A stretch of DNA of 40,705 bases from an uncultured Comamonadaceae bacterium (GCA_946482595.1 CAMLSD010000039.1:1-40705); one strand, 5' to 3'. Shown: positions 25,201 through 33,581, numbered from the stretch's first letter. Translations and numbers: made by a program. The notes: generated by a model not told the origin, from the sequence alone.

Positions 25201-25332
25201 GGCCTGACGCCGGTCAAGACTGAATGCGAAACGCAATCATTTGTTCTCTTGACCGATATCATAGGGCTTTGCCCGAACTCCACGCTGAGCCAGCTCAAAT
25301 ACCGGCTTGGCCGACCGCTCTGCCGACCCGCC

Positions 25333-26421
25333 ATGTTCCTGACGATCGATCACGCCACCATCCGCTACCCCGGCGCCCGCTCACCCGAGCCCGCCGTCGA
25401 TGCGGTGACGCTGGCACTCGGTCAGGGTCAGATCGGTGCGCTGATCGGCCCGTCGGGCTGCGGCAAGACCTCGATCCTGCGGGCCATTGCGGGGCTGGAG
25501 CGCCTGGCGGGCGGGCGCATCGCGATCCGCGGCGAAGCGCTCAGCAGCGCCCTGCCCGGCAGCACGGTGCACCTGCCGCCGGAGTGCCGGCAGATCGGCA
25601 TGGTCTTCCAGGACTACGCACTGTTTCCGCACCTGAGCGTGGGCGCCAACGTGGCCTTCGGCATCCAGCACCTGCCGCGGGCCGAGCGCGCCCGGCGGGT
25701 GGCCGACATGCTGGAGCTGGTAGGCCTGGGGCCGGTGGCCGAGCAGTTCCCGCACCAGCTCTCCGGCGGCCAGCAGCAACGTATCGCACTGGCCCGGGCC
25801 CTGGCCCCACAGCCGCGGCTGCTGCTGCTGGACGAACCCTTCTCGAACCTGGACGTCGATCTGCGCGAGCGCCTGGCCCAGGAGGTGCGCACCATCCTGA
25901 AGCAGGCCTCGACCACCGCCTTGCTGGTCACGCACGACCAGATGGAGGCCTTTGCCGTGGCCGACCTCATCGGCGTGATGAACCGTGGCGCGCTCGAGCA
26001 GTGGGACGACGCCTACCATCTGTACCACCGCCCCGCGACGCGGTTCGTGGCCGACTTCATCGGTCACGGCGTGTTCACGCCGGCCTGCATCGTCGACACC
26101 GCCGGCACGCCGGTGGTGCGCACGCCGCTGGGCGACCTGATCGACGTCGAGGAATGCCCACTGCCCGGCGCCTACCCGGACGGCCTGTGCGACGTCCTGC
26201 TGCGGGCGGACGACATCATCCACGATGACAACAGCCCGGTGAAGGCTCGCATCGAGCGCAAGGCTTTCCGGGGTTCCGAGTTCCTGTACACCCTGCGGCT
26301 GGCCAGTGGCGAGCAGGTGCTGGCCCATGTGCCGTCGCACCATGACCATGCGGTGGGCGACTGGATCGGGATCCGCCCTGAAGTCGACCACGTCGTGACA
26401 TTTCCACGCGAAGCCGCCTGA
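25333..26421 (+). CDS. ABC transporter ATP-binding protein (FbpC/PotA-like)
   Basis: ATPase of 362 residues for a binding-protein-dependent importer. Walker A GPSGCGKTS begins near residue 39, the Q-loop is VFQDYALFPH, the signature LSGGQQQR is near 143, Walker B with DEPFSNLD is near 170, and the switch histidine is in VTHDQMEA. The last about 120 residues form the regulatory/TOBE region found in FbpC, PotA and CysA types, with LLRADDIIH and RKAFRGSEFLYTL. The start ATG at 25333 gives MFLTIDHATIRYPG; 28 in-frame codons upstream have no family similarity. Divergent from the FbpB-like permease, it most likely energises it. Iron(III) is the best guess for substrate; spermidine or thiamine types are less likely given the permease. 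Confidence 0.88.
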   Translation: MFLTIDHATIRYPGARSPEPAVDAVTLALGQGQIGALIGPSGCGKTSILRAIAGLERLAGGRIAIRGEALSSALPGSTVHLPPECRQIGMVFQDYALFPHLSVGANVAFGIQHLPRAERARRVADMLELVGLGPVAEQFPHQLSGGQQQRIALARALAPQPRLLLLDEPFSNLDVDLRERLAQEVRTILKQASTTALLVTHDQMEAFAVADLIGVMNRGALEQWDDAYHLYHRPATRFVADFIGHGVFTPACIVDTAGTPVVRTPLGDLIDVEECPLPGAYPDGLCDVLLRADDIIHDDNSPVKARIERKAFRGSEFLYTLRLASGEQVLAHVPSHHDHAVGDWIGIRPEVDHVVTFPREAA

Positions 26422-26493
26422 AACGGCCGTTTGGGGCAAGAACTGGGTGCAACTTTCGGGGCAATTGCCGACTCGAAGCCGAAGTCGCAGGCC

Positions 26494-26499
26494 TATACT
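26494..26499 (+). promoter_or_regulatory. Candidate -10 element of ctpA
   Basis: TATACT matches the -10 consensus at five of six positions and lies 52 bases upstream of the ctpA ATG. TTGCCG at 26465-26470 is too far (23 bases) to be a good -35, so the promoter call rests on the -10 alone. Confidence 0.4.
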
Positions 26500-26551
26500 G
26501 AGGCCCATTCCAGATAGTTGCGGTGTTCCGCCGGAAAGGATAGTGCGCGCC

Positions 26552-27997
26552 ATGGGTGCCAAATTGAAAGTTGCTGGCTGGATCACGCTCGGAGCGGTCG
26601 CGGGCGCCCTGACCACCATGCAATTGCAGGCGACCGCCCGCAACAACCTGTCTCCGCTGCCACTGGAAGAACTCCAGCAGCTGGCGCAGGTGTTCGGCAT
26701 GGTGAAGTCCGACTACGTCGAGCCGGTCGACGAGAAGAAGCTGATCACCGACGCCATCGGCGGCATGGTGGCCGGCCTCGACCCGCATTCGCAATACTTC
26801 GACCGCAAGACCTTCAAGGAATTCCGCGAGGGCACGACCGGGCGCTTTGTCGGGGTCGGCATCGAGATCGGCATGGAAGACGGCTTGGTCAAGGTAGTCT
26901 CGCCGATCGAAGGTTCTCCGGCCTTCCGCGCCGGGCTCAAGAGCGGCGACCTCATCACCCGCATCGACGACACCGCCGTGAAGGGGCTGACGATCGATCA
27001 GGCCGTCAAGCGCATGCGCGGCGAGCCCAACACCAAGGTGCTGCTGACGATCTTCCGCAAGAGCGAAAGCCGCACCTTCCCGGTGTCGATCACGCGCGAG
27101 GAAATCCGCGTCCAGAGCGTGCGCTCCAAGATCGTCGAGCCCGGCTATGCCTGGCTGCGCGTGAGCCAGTTCCAGGACCGCACCATCGAGGACTTCGCCC
27201 GCAAGCTCGAAGAACTCTACAAGCAGGACCCGAACCTCAAGGGCATCGTGCTCGACCTGCGCAATGACCCGGGCGGCCTGCTCGAAGGCGCGGTGGCCGT
27301 GTCGGCGGCGTTCCTGCCCAAGGGTGCCATCGTCGTCACGACCAACGGCCAGATCGCCGAGTCCAAGGCCACCTTCCGGGCCGCGCCCGAAGATTACGTG
27401 CGCCGCGGTGGCGGCGACCCGCTGCGGCGGTTGCCCGAGGCCGTGAAGAACGTGCCGCTGGTGGTGCTGGTCAACGAGGGTTCGGCGTCAGCCAGCGAAA
27501 TCGTGGCCGGCGCGCTGCAGGACCACAAGCGCGCGATCATCATGGGCTCGCAGACCTTCGGCAAGGGTTCGGTGCAGACCGTGCGTCAGCTCACTGCTGA
27601 CACGGCGCTCAAGCTCACGACGGCGCGTTACTTCACCCCGGCAGGTCGTTCGATCCAGGCCAAGGGCATCGTGCCCGACGTGATGATCGACGAAACCGCC
27701 GAAGGCAACCTCTACAGTGCCCTGCGCACCCGCGAGGCCGACCTGGAAAAGCACCTGCAGAGCGGCCAGGGCAAGGAAGAGAAAGACCCCGCCCGTGACA
27801 AGGCACGCGACGAAGCCATCAAGCGTCTCGAAGAAGAGGCGGCCAAGCAGGCCAAGGCTCCGCCCAAGCCCCTGCCTGAGTTCGGCAGCACCGAGGACTT
27901 CCAGCTTCAGCAGGCGCTGAACCGCCTGAAGGGCAAGCCGGTGCTCGTCTCGAAGACCCTCACCGAGCGCAAGCCCGACGAGGCCAAGAGCAACTGA
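26552..27997 (+). CDS. ctpA: C-terminal processing protease, S41 family
   Basis: S41 (tail-specific/CtpA) serine protease, 481 residues. It has an N-terminal membrane anchor or signal (KVAGWITLGAVAGALTTMQL), then the SDYVEPVDEKKL and GGMVAGLDPHSQYF segments of the S41 N-domain, and a PDZ domain (about 95-175: GIEIGMEDGLVKVVSPIEGS). The Ser/Lys catalytic dyad is intact: Ser313 in NEGSASASE and Lys338 in GSQTFGKGSVQ, the normal 25-residue spacing. The C-terminal tail is Lys/Glu/Ala-rich and helical. ATG 26552 is preceded by GGAAAGGA 11 bases upstream; upstream in-frame starts add Arg/Pro-rich sequence. The gene is monocistronic by its own terminator. It acts in the periplasm on protein C-termini; substrates are unknown. 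Confidence 0.94.
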   Translation: MGAKLKVAGWITLGAVAGALTTMQLQATARNNLSPLPLEELQQLAQVFGMVKSDYVEPVDEKKLITDAIGGMVAGLDPHSQYFDRKTFKEFREGTTGRFVGVGIEIGMEDGLVKVVSPIEGSPAFRAGLKSGDLITRIDDTAVKGLTIDQAVKRMRGEPNTKVLLTIFRKSESRTFPVSITREEIRVQSVRSKIVEPGYAWLRVSQFQDRTIEDFARKLEELYKQDPNLKGIVLDLRNDPGGLLEGAVAVSAAFLPKGAIVVTTNGQIAESKATFRAAPEDYVRRGGGDPLRRLPEAVKNVPLVVLVNEGSASASEIVAGALQDHKRAIIMGSQTFGKGSVQTVRQLTADTALKLTTARYFTPAGRSIQAKGIVPDVMIDETAEGNLYSALRTREADLEKHLQSGQGKEEKDPARDKARDEAIKRLEEEAAKQAKAPPKPLPEFGSTEDFQLQQALNRLKGKPVLVSKTLTERKPDEAKSN

Positions 27998-28051
27998 CGC
28001 AGCTGTCAGCCTGCGCCAGGCGGGCCGCCAGCGGCCCGGTACGCCCCCTCA

Positions 28052-28084
28052 CAGGCCCGCCTCCCGGTGGGCCTGGTCGTTTTT
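28052..28084 (+). terminator. Intrinsic terminator after ctpA
   Basis: CAGGCCCGC and GTGGGCCTG form a 9-bp stem with one G-U pair and a 6-base loop (CTCCCG), followed by GTCGTTTTT. It lies 54 bases after the ctpA stop and before moeB. Confidence 0.85.
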
Positions 28085-28136
28085 GCGCAGCAGACCGCAC
28101 GCCAAGGCGGGCAAGACCTTCAGTGGGGAATCGGGC

Positions 28137-28142
28137 TATCCT
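28137..28142 (+). promoter_or_regulatory. Candidate -10 element of moeB (possibly leaderless)
   Basis: TATCCT is six bases upstream of the moeB ATG, the same distance as at spoT. No Shine-Dalgarno precedes the ATG. No good -35 was found. Confidence 0.35.
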
Positions 28143-28148
28143 GCGCCC

Positions 28149-28901
28149 ATGAACGACGACCAACTGCTTCGCTATAGCCGTCACATCCTGCTCGATGAAC
28201 TGGGCGTGGAAGGTCAGCAGCGCATCCTCGACGGGCATGTCCTGGTCGTCGGCGCGGGCGGCCTGGGCTCGCCGGTCGGGTTGTATCTGGGCACGGCGGG
28301 CGTCGGTCAGATCACGATCGTCGATCACGACGAGGTGGATCTCACCAACCTGCAGCGCCAGATCATCCACGACATGAGTCGCATCGGCCAGCCCAAGGCG
28401 CGCTCTGCGGCAGCCAGCATTGCCGCGATCAACCCGGGCGTGACCGTGCACGCGCGGATGGAACGCGCCGACGACACGGCGCTGGCCGATCTGGTCGCCT
28501 GTGCGGACGTGGTGGTGGACTGCACCGACAACTTCAGCACCCGGCATGCCATCAACCGCGCCTGCGTGGCCCATCGGCGGCCGCTGGTGTCGGGTGCCGC
28601 GATCCGTTTCGACGGTCAGGTCAGCGTGTATGACCCGCGCGATGCGGCATCGCCCTGCTATGCCTGCCTGTTCCCGCCGGACCAGCAGTTCGACGAGGTA
28701 CGTTGCGCAACGATGGGCGTGTTCGCACCGCTGGTGGGCATCATCGGTGCCGTGCAGGCTGCCGAGACGCTCAAGCTGCTGGGGGGCGTGGGCCGCTCGC
28801 TGGCCGGGCGGCTGCAGATGCTGGACGCACGCTCGATGGAGTGGACCGAAATTCGCCTCCAGCGACACCCGGCCTGCCCGGTCTGCGGACCGGCCGGGTG
28901 A
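28149..28901 (+). CDS. moeB: MoeB/ThiF-type E1-like adenylyltransferase
   Basis: HesA/MoeB/ThiF family enzyme (250 residues) that adenylates the C-terminus of a ubiquitin-like sulfur carrier (MoaD or ThiS) for molybdopterin or thiazole synthesis. It starts MNDDQLLRYSRHILL, with the conserved Arg. The nucleotide-binding loop GAGGLGSP is at 35-42, followed by IVDHDEVDLTNLQRQ, the metal/ATP motif. Two zinc-binding Cys pairs are present (CYACLF and CPVC near the end), and the conserved cysteine occurs in VRCATMGVFAPL. Length is typical of MoeB. No moa, moe or thi gene is adjacent, so MoeB and ThiF roles cannot be told apart by context, and the symbol is by overall resemblance. An alternative start 22 codons upstream would overlap the ctpA terminator region and was rejected. 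Confidence 0.88.
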   Translation: MNDDQLLRYSRHILLDELGVEGQQRILDGHVLVVGAGGLGSPVGLYLGTAGVGQITIVDHDEVDLTNLQRQIIHDMSRIGQPKARSAAASIAAINPGVTVHARMERADDTALADLVACADVVVDCTDNFSTRHAINRACVAHRRPLVSGAAIRFDGQVSVYDPRDAASPCYACLFPPDQQFDEVRCATMGVFAPLVGIIGAVQAAETLKLLGGVGRSLAGRLQMLDARSMEWTEIRLQRHPACPVCGPAG

Positions 28902-28902
28902 C

Positions 28903-28919
28903 GGCGGTGCCACACCGCC
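28903..28919. terminator. GC hairpin between convergent moeB and the Bug gene
   Basis: GGCGGTG-CCA-CACCGCC, a perfect 7-bp stem with a 3-base loop, fills most of the 25-base gap between facing stop codons. No U-tract follows. Possible bidirectional terminator. Confidence 0.45.
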
Positions 28920-28926
28920 CCGGGGG

Positions 28927-29901
28927 TCAGTCGGCCTTGATGTTGGCCGCCTGGATCACCTTGGCCCAGCGCGCGATCTCCTCGGTCAGGAAAGGCGCGA
29001 ACTTGTCGGGGCCGCGGGCATCGACCCGGAAACCCTGGGTACGCGCACGCTCTTCCAGCTCCGGCGTGCCCATGATGCGCACCACCTCGGCGCCGAGCTT
29101 CTGCACGACGGCGTCCGGCGTGGCTGCCGGCATCATGATGGCCGTCCAGTTCTCGACCTGCAGCTGAGGCAGCCCGGCCTCGGCCGTGGTGGGCACGTCG
29201 GGCACCAGCGGATGCCGCTGCGTGCTGGCCAGCGCGAGCGCGCGCAGCTTGCCCGACTTCACATGGGCCACCGACTCCGGAAAGTTCGAGAACACCACGT
29301 CGAGCTGCCCGCCGATCAGGTCGGTCATCGACGGCGCCCCGCCCTTGTACGGCACGTGCTGCACGCTGGTCTTGTTGATGTCGTTGAACAGCTCCAGCGT
29401 CAGGTGAGGCGGCGTGCCATTGCCTGACGAACCGCCGTTCAGCGCACGGGACTTCGCGGCCGCCACCAGGTCCTTCAGGTCCTTGATCGGACTGGCCGCC
29501 GGCACGACGATCAGCATCGGCGAGCCAGCCAGCAGCGCCACTGGACGCAGGTCGCGCGTGAAGTTGTAGGGTGCCTTCGGGAACAGCGTCACGTTGGCGG
29601 CATGGGTCAGCGTGATGGCCAGCATGGTGCCGCCGTCACCGGCCGCTTTGGCAGCATCGGCCGCGCCGATCTGCCCCCCGCCGCCAGCCTTGTTGTCGAC
29701 CACCACGTTGACCTTCCAGCGCTCGCCCAGTTGCTGTGCCACCAGGCGGGCCATCACGTCGGTCAGACCGCCCGGCGGAAACGGCACCACGTAGCGGATG
29801 GTCTGACCGGGCGTGGGGTAGTCGGCCTGAGCCCACGCCCACCCCGGCAGGGCCGCACCCGCCACTCCTGCCATCGCCCCCAGCACTTGCCTTCGATCCA
29901 T
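28927..29901 (-). CDS. Bug-family periplasmic binding protein (TctC type)
   Basis: Tripartite tricarboxylate transporter binding protein of the Bug family, 324 residues, common in Burkholderiales. The signal MDRRQVLGAMAGVAGAALPGWAWA is cleaved before QADYPTPGQ; the RR followed by hydrophobic residues may be a twin-arginine signal. Family blocks are present: RYVVPFPPGGLTDVMARL, VVVDNKAGGGGQIGA, PYKGGAPSMTDLIGGQLD and a C-terminal helix. Start ATG 29901 follows GGAGACAGGA. The membrane subunits TctA/TctB are not in the window. The gene lies 138 bases downstream of the comC-like gene on the same strand, so it may bind sulfolactate or a related acid as SlcH-type proteins do. That ligand is inference from position. 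Confidence 0.88.
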   Translation of the reverse strand: MDRRQVLGAMAGVAGAALPGWAWAQADYPTPGQTIRYVVPFPPGGLTDVMARLVAQQLGERWKVNVVVDNKAGGGGQIGAADAAKAAGDGGTMLAITLTHAANVTLFPKAPYNFTRDLRPVALLAGSPMLIVVPAASPIKDLKDLVAAAKSRALNGGSSGNGTPPHLTLELFNDINKTSVQHVPYKGGAPSMTDLIGGQLDVVFSNFPESVAHVKSGKLRALALASTQRHPLVPDVPTTAEAGLPQLQVENWTAIMMPAATPDAVVQKLGAEVVRIMGTPELEERARTQGFRVDARGPDKFAPFLTEEIARWAKVIQAANIKAD

Positions 29902-29952
29902 TCCTGTCTCCTTGGTTGGGGCAGGCGCACGGTGGCCCATGCAGGCCGGGGC

Positions 29953-29998
29953 CGCAAGCGCAAGCTCATGCGCCTGCCATCTGTTGTTGGCGCTTGCG
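29953..29998. repeat. 9-bp inverted repeat upstream of the Bug gene
   Basis: CGCAAGCGC (29953-29961) and GCGCTTGCG (29990-29998) are perfect inverses separated by 28 bases, in the 138-base gap between the comC-like stop and the Bug start. It could be an operator pair or a hairpin at the operon end; there is no U-tract. Confidence 0.5.
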
Positions 29999-30039
29999 AC
30001 CGACTCGAACCGGGACGTTGTGCGGCGATCAGCTCCCCG

Positions 30040-31068
30040 TCATGCCGGGGCTGGCCACTGGGCCAGCAGCGCATCGCTGATCTCCAGGCCCTGAGCCTGG
30101 GCCTTCTCAAGCAGCTGCTCGCGGCGCGCGCCCGGCAGCCTCACGCCGTCGTCGGACAGCATCTCGGCCACCAGCACCTCGACCCGGTCGAAGTACGACT
30201 GGCTGCCCGCCAGCGCGCCCGGGTCGATCACGATGAAGGCCTGGCCGATCCGCGGCCGATTGCCCTCGTCGACAAAAAAGCTCGACGCCTCGTAGCCGAA
30301 CTGCGCGCCGATCAGGGCCGTGACCAGCAGTTCGACCATCAGGGCCAGCATCGCGCCCTTCGGGCTGCCGTTGCCCGCCCCCGTGCCGAAGGGCAGCATC
30401 GAGCCCTCCATGCCGGCCTTGGGATCCGTGGTGGGTTCACCCTGAGCATCCAGGGCCCAGCCCAGCGGGATGCTGCGCCCCTCCTTGGCCGCCACCATCA
30501 GCTTGCCCCGCGCCACCTCCGACAGCGACAGGTCGATCATCAGCGGGGTTTTCGCCTGCGCCCCGGCACGGCGTGCAAACACCGCGGCCACCGGATTGGT
30601 GCCGAAGATGGGGTGGCGGCCGCCCGCGGCCGGCATCGCGGCCGGCGAGTTGGCAAAGCCCAGGCCCACCATGCCGGCGTCGGCCACCGCACGCAGATGG
30701 TCGACGACCACACCGCAGTGGTGGCTGTTGGCCACACCGACAAAACTCACGCCGAAATCGCGGGCCCGGCGGATCGCCTCGGCCACCGCCAGGTCGCAGG
30801 CGGGAAAGGCCAGGCCCTCGCGTGCATCGACCAGGGCCGCACCGCCCTTGCCGCGCAGCACCTTGGGCTGGGCCGCACCGTTGACGCGCCCGTTGCGCAG
30901 GTGCGTGGCGTATTGGGCAACCCGGCTCAGGCCATGGGAGGCCAGGCCCTGGGCCTCGGCCAGCACCAGCGCCCGCGCGGTGGATCGCGCCATGGCCGGG
31001 TTGGCACCGGCGGCCTGCAAGGCCGCATCCACACGCGCCTCCAGGTCCTGCATCGTCAGCGTGGCCAT
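30040..31068 (-). CDS. comC: Malate/lactate/sulfolactate dehydrogenase family (ComC-like)
   Basis: Ldh2-family NAD(P)-dependent oxidoreductase, 342 residues. Family features are the N-terminal helix pair (ARSTARALVLAEAQGLASHGLSR), VANSHHCGVV with the catalytic histidine, GFANSPAAMP, and IFGTNPVAAVF, followed by the nucleotide and dimer region GNGSPKGAMLALMVELL. In sulfolactate degraders ComC interconverts (R)-sulfolactate and sulfopyruvate. The gene starts within the stop of the SlcC-like gene (TGATG, one shared base), showing tight coupling. Standing with suyAB and an slcC-like gene, ComC is the best reading; ureidoglycolate or malate dehydrogenase would be alternatives without that context. 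Confidence 0.82.
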   Translation of the reverse strand: MATLTMQDLEARVDAALQAAGANPAMARSTARALVLAEAQGLASHGLSRVAQYATHLRNGRVNGAAQPKVLRGKGGAALVDAREGLAFPACDLAVAEAIRRARDFGVSFVGVANSHHCGVVVDHLRAVADAGMVGLGFANSPAAMPAAGGRHPIFGTNPVAAVFARRAGAQAKTPLMIDLSLSEVARGKLMVAAKEGRSIPLGWALDAQGEPTTDPKAGMEGSMLPFGTGAGNGSPKGAMLALMVELLVTALIGAQFGYEASSFFVDEGNRPRIGQAFIVIDPGALAGSQSYFDRVEVLVAEMLSDDGVRLPGARREQLLEKAQAQGLEISDALLAQWPAPA

Positions 31069-31991
31069 CAGTCGAGTGCCTCCAGCACCTTGTCGGCGAT
31101 CAGAAAGGACACCCGCTCGTTCGACTCGGACGACACGCCGGCGATGTGCGGCGTGAGCACGAGGTTCGGGCAGTCCTGGAAATGCGGTGAAGCGGCCATC
31201 GGCTCGACCTCGAAGACGTCGAGCGCCGCACCACCCAGGTGGCCGCTCCTGAGGGCCTGCGCCACGGCAGGCTCATCGACGACCCCCCCGCGGGCCGTGT
31301 TGACCAGCACCGCGCCGCGCTTCATCGTGGCGATGCGCGCGGCGTCGATCAGGCCGCGTGTGGAGTCCACCAGTGGTACGTGCAGGCTCAGCACGTCGGC
31401 TGTCTTGATGGTTTCGTCCAGGCCGGCACAGCGCACACGCGCCTGGGCAAACACAGGGTGATCGGCATCGAGCATGGCATCAAAGGCGATGACCTCCATG
31501 CCCAGCCCCTGGGCGAGCCTGGCGGTGAGCTGGCCGATGGAGCCGAAACCGACCAGCCCCAGCGTCTTGCCGGCGATCTCACGCCCGTTGGACAACGCCG
31601 TGCGCGGCCACTTGCCCGAGGCCACGTCCGGTGTGGACAGGTAAGCACCGCGCAGCAGCAGCATGGCCGTGGCGATCACATACTCGGCCACCGACAGCGC
31701 ATTCGCCCCGGTGGCCGGAATGACGCGCATGCCGCGGGCCTCGCAGCCGGGCACGTCGATGTTGTCCAGCCCCACGCCCAGGCGTCCGACCACTCGGCAG
31801 CGGCCCAGTTGCGCCAGCAGCTCGCCGCGCACCTGGGTACGGTTGCGCACGATCAGGGCATCCGCCTGCGCAGCCTCCTGGTGCAGGCGGGTCGGGTCGT
31901 CGACCAGCCTGGGGTCGTAGTGCACATCGTGGCGTGCGCTGAGCTGCGCCACGGCGCGCTCGTCCATGAATTCGGTGATGACGATTCTCAT
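31068..31991 (-). CDS. slcC: D-2-hydroxyacid dehydrogenase family (SlcC-like)
   Basis: NAD-dependent 2-hydroxyacid dehydrogenase of 307 residues, related to phosphoglycerate dehydrogenase. The Rossmann motif is GFGSIGQLTARL; the catalytic residues appear as Arg in VNTARGGVVDE, Glu in DVFEVEP and His in TPHIAGVSS. The substrate lid has RNRTQV and GRLGVGLDNID. Start ATG 31991 (MRIVITEFMDERA) has AGGA eight bases before it; 75 upstream in-frame codons overlap suyB antisense-like sequence and were rejected. In sulfolactate pathways SlcC oxidises (S)-sulfolactate to sulfopyruvate. It lies 115 bases after suyB and overlaps comC, so it is part of the same unit. Stereospecificity is from the known pathway, not visible here. 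Confidence 0.83.
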   Translation of the reverse strand: MRIVITEFMDERAVAQLSARHDVHYDPRLVDDPTRLHQEAAQADALIVRNRTQVRGELLAQLGRCRVVGRLGVGLDNIDVPGCEARGMRVIPATGANALSVAEYVIATAMLLLRGAYLSTPDVASGKWPRTALSNGREIAGKTLGLVGFGSIGQLTARLAQGLGMEVIAFDAMLDADHPVFAQARVRCAGLDETIKTADVLSLHVPLVDSTRGLIDAARIATMKRGAVLVNTARGGVVDEPAVAQALRSGHLGGAALDVFEVEPMAASPHFQDCPNLVLTPHIAGVSSESNERVSFLIADKVLEALD

Positions 31992-32106
31992 GCGAGGAAT
32001 CCTGACGGGAGATGAACCGCTGCCGCCGCTCCCCTGCCCTCGCCCCGAGCGCGGGAGCGACTGGGCCGGGGTGCCAGGGAGCCGGCGGGCAGCGCCAGCG
32101 CGGGAA

Positions 32107-33282
32107 TCAGGCGCTTTCGAACAGGCGCGTGAGCACGAACTCGCGGTGGCCCAGGGCCTCGGCCGCGGTGAGGCGCCCGTTGGCCGTGCGCAGCATGCAT
32201 TCGAGCAGCTTGTCACCGGCCTGGTCGAGCGTGATCTCGCGCTGCAGCAGGCCCGAGGTGTCGACGTCGATGTGCTCGCTCATCAGGCGCACCGTGCGCG
32301 GGTTGGCGCAGATCTTGATGACCGGAACGATCGGATTGCCGATCACGTTGCCCTGGCCGGTCGGGAAGAAGTGCACCGCATAACCCGATGCCGCGCACAG
32401 GGTCACCATCTCGGCCGCGGCGCTGGAGGAATCCATGAACCACAGGCCCGGATGGGTGGGCATCTCGGCCTTGTCGATCACACCGTCGACCGTGCACTTC
32501 TTGCCGATCTTCTGGATGTTGCCCAGCGCCTTTTCCTCGATCGTGGTGAGGCCGCCGGCGATGTTGCCCTTGGTGGGCTGGCTTTCGGAGAGGTCGGTCG
32601 TCTTGTGACGGTTGATCATGTCCTGGTAGCGGTTGAACATGAACATGAACTTCTCGCGCACCGCATCGTTGGCGCAGCGGGCCGCGACGATGTGTTCGCC
32701 GCCGGTGATCTCGGACGTCTCGCCGAAGCACAGGTAGTTGCCCAGCGGATGCAGCTTGTCGAAGGCATTGCCCACCGTGGGGTTGGCGCCGCAGCCGGAG
32801 GTGGTGTCGGACTCGCCGCACTTCGTGGACACCCACAGCTCGCTGATCGCGCAGGCCTCGCGCTGCTTCTCGCTGGCCCACTGCACGAACTCGCGTGCGG
32901 CCTTGCTGGCCTTCATGATGGTCTCATGATCGCCGTGGCCCTCGATGCCGAAGCCGACCACCGGCTTGCCGGTGGAGGCGATGCCGTCGACGACCTTCTT
33001 GGTCCAGCCGTCCTCGATGCCGATGACCACCACGGCGGCCACGTTCGGATTGCAGCCCGCGCCGATCAGCGTGCGGAAATGCAGGTCGAGGTCGGCGCCG
33101 AACTGCAGGCGGCCGTAGGGGTGGGGGATCGCCATCGTCCCCTTGATGTTGTGGGCCACGGCCTCGGCTGCGGCGTTGGACAGGTCGTCCAGCGGCAGGA
33201 TGATCACGTGGTTGCGCACGCCCACGCGGCCGTTCTCGCGGCGGTAGCCCAGGAAGGTGGTGTTCTTGTCGATGACTGCCAT
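32107..33282 (-). CDS. suyB: 3-Sulfolactate sulfo-lyase large subunit (UxaA family)
   Basis: Large subunit (391 residues) of (R)-3-sulfolactate sulfo-lyase, which eliminates sulfite from sulfolactate to give pyruvate; related to the C-terminal part of altronate/galactarate dehydratases. It begins [21 protein letters not shown], the family signature, and has [20 protein letters not shown], with cysteines expected to bind the metal or cluster, and [20 protein letters not shown]. Start ATG 33282 is preceded by GAGGAG. suyA ends 17 bases upstream. An altronate or galactarate role is the alternative, but separate small and large genes followed by two dehydrogenases of the SlcC and ComC kinds and a PSE exporter point to sulfolactate. 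Confidence 0.87.
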   Translation of the reverse strand: MAVIDKNTTFLGYRRENGRVGVRNHVIILPLDDLSNAAAEAVAHNIKGTMAIPHPYGRLQFGADLDLHFRTLIGAGCNPNVAAVVVIGIEDGWTKKVVDGIASTGKPVVGFGIEGHGDHETIMKASKAAREFVQWASEKQREACAISELWVSTKCGESDTTSGCGANPTVGNAFDKLHPLGNYLCFGETSEITGGEHIVAARCANDAVREKFMFMFNRYQDMINRHKTTDLSESQPTKGNIAGGLTTIEEKALGNIQKIGKKCTVDGVIDKAEMPTHPGLWFMDSSSAAAEMVTLCAASGYAVHFFPTGQGNVIGNPIVPVIKICANPRTVRLMSEHIDVDTSGLLQREITLDQAGDKLLECMLRTANGRLTAAEALGHREFVLTRLFESA

Positions 33283-33299
33283 GTCGTGTACTCCTCGGC

Positions 33300-33581
33300 T
33301 TACCAGCGCTTGGTCTTGATGTTCTGCACGTGGGCGTGTTCGCCCGCCTTGATGGGCGCCACGACCTTGCCCATGTCGATGCCGTACTTCCAGACGGTAT
33401 CGCCGACGTTCATGTCCTTGAGGGCCACCTTGTGGCCGATGGGAATGTCCTGGCGTGCCACGACATTCATCATCTTGTCCTCGTCCATGATCCAGCCGTT
33501 CAGCTCCATGCCGGCCTTCACGCCTTCAACCACGACCACGGCGACGGTGTCGCGCGTGTCATGCAAAACAAAGTGAATCAT
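33300..33581 (-). CDS. suyA: 3-Sulfolactate sulfo-lyase small subunit (SAF domain)
   Basis: Small subunit (93 residues) made of a single SAF domain as in UxaA N-termini. It reads [20 protein letters not shown] and contains [20 protein letters not shown], the SAF core, with HAHVQNIKT at the end. Start ATG 33581 has GAGGAC and AAGG upstream, and the sigma70-like promoter at 33619-33647 lies in front of it. It is the first gene of the minus-strand sulfolactate operon, with 17 bases to suyB. The 30 in-frame upstream codons run through the promoter and were rejected. Confidence 0.87.
   Translation of the reverse strand: MIHFVLHDTRDTVAVVVVEGVKAGMELNGWIMDEDKMMNVVARQDIPIGHKVALKDMNVGDTVWKYGIDMGKVVAPIKAGEHAHVQNIKTKRW

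Noticed and set aside
25224..25245. Possible Fur box near CGCAATCATTTG in the divergent ABC region
   Set aside because: Only about half of the 19 consensus positions match by eye, and the left arm is poor; not enough to call an iron-regulated site.
32027..32059. CGCTCCC...GGGAGCG inverted repeat between suyB and slcC
   Set aside because: Seven-bp arms with a 19-base loop in very G+C-rich sequence; could easily be chance, and no T-run follows.
32107..33581. suyAB genes as altronate or galactarate dehydratase
   Set aside because: Separate small and large subunits with SlcC-like and ComC-like dehydrogenases and a PSE exporter fit sulfolactate; no hexuronate or aldarate genes are present.
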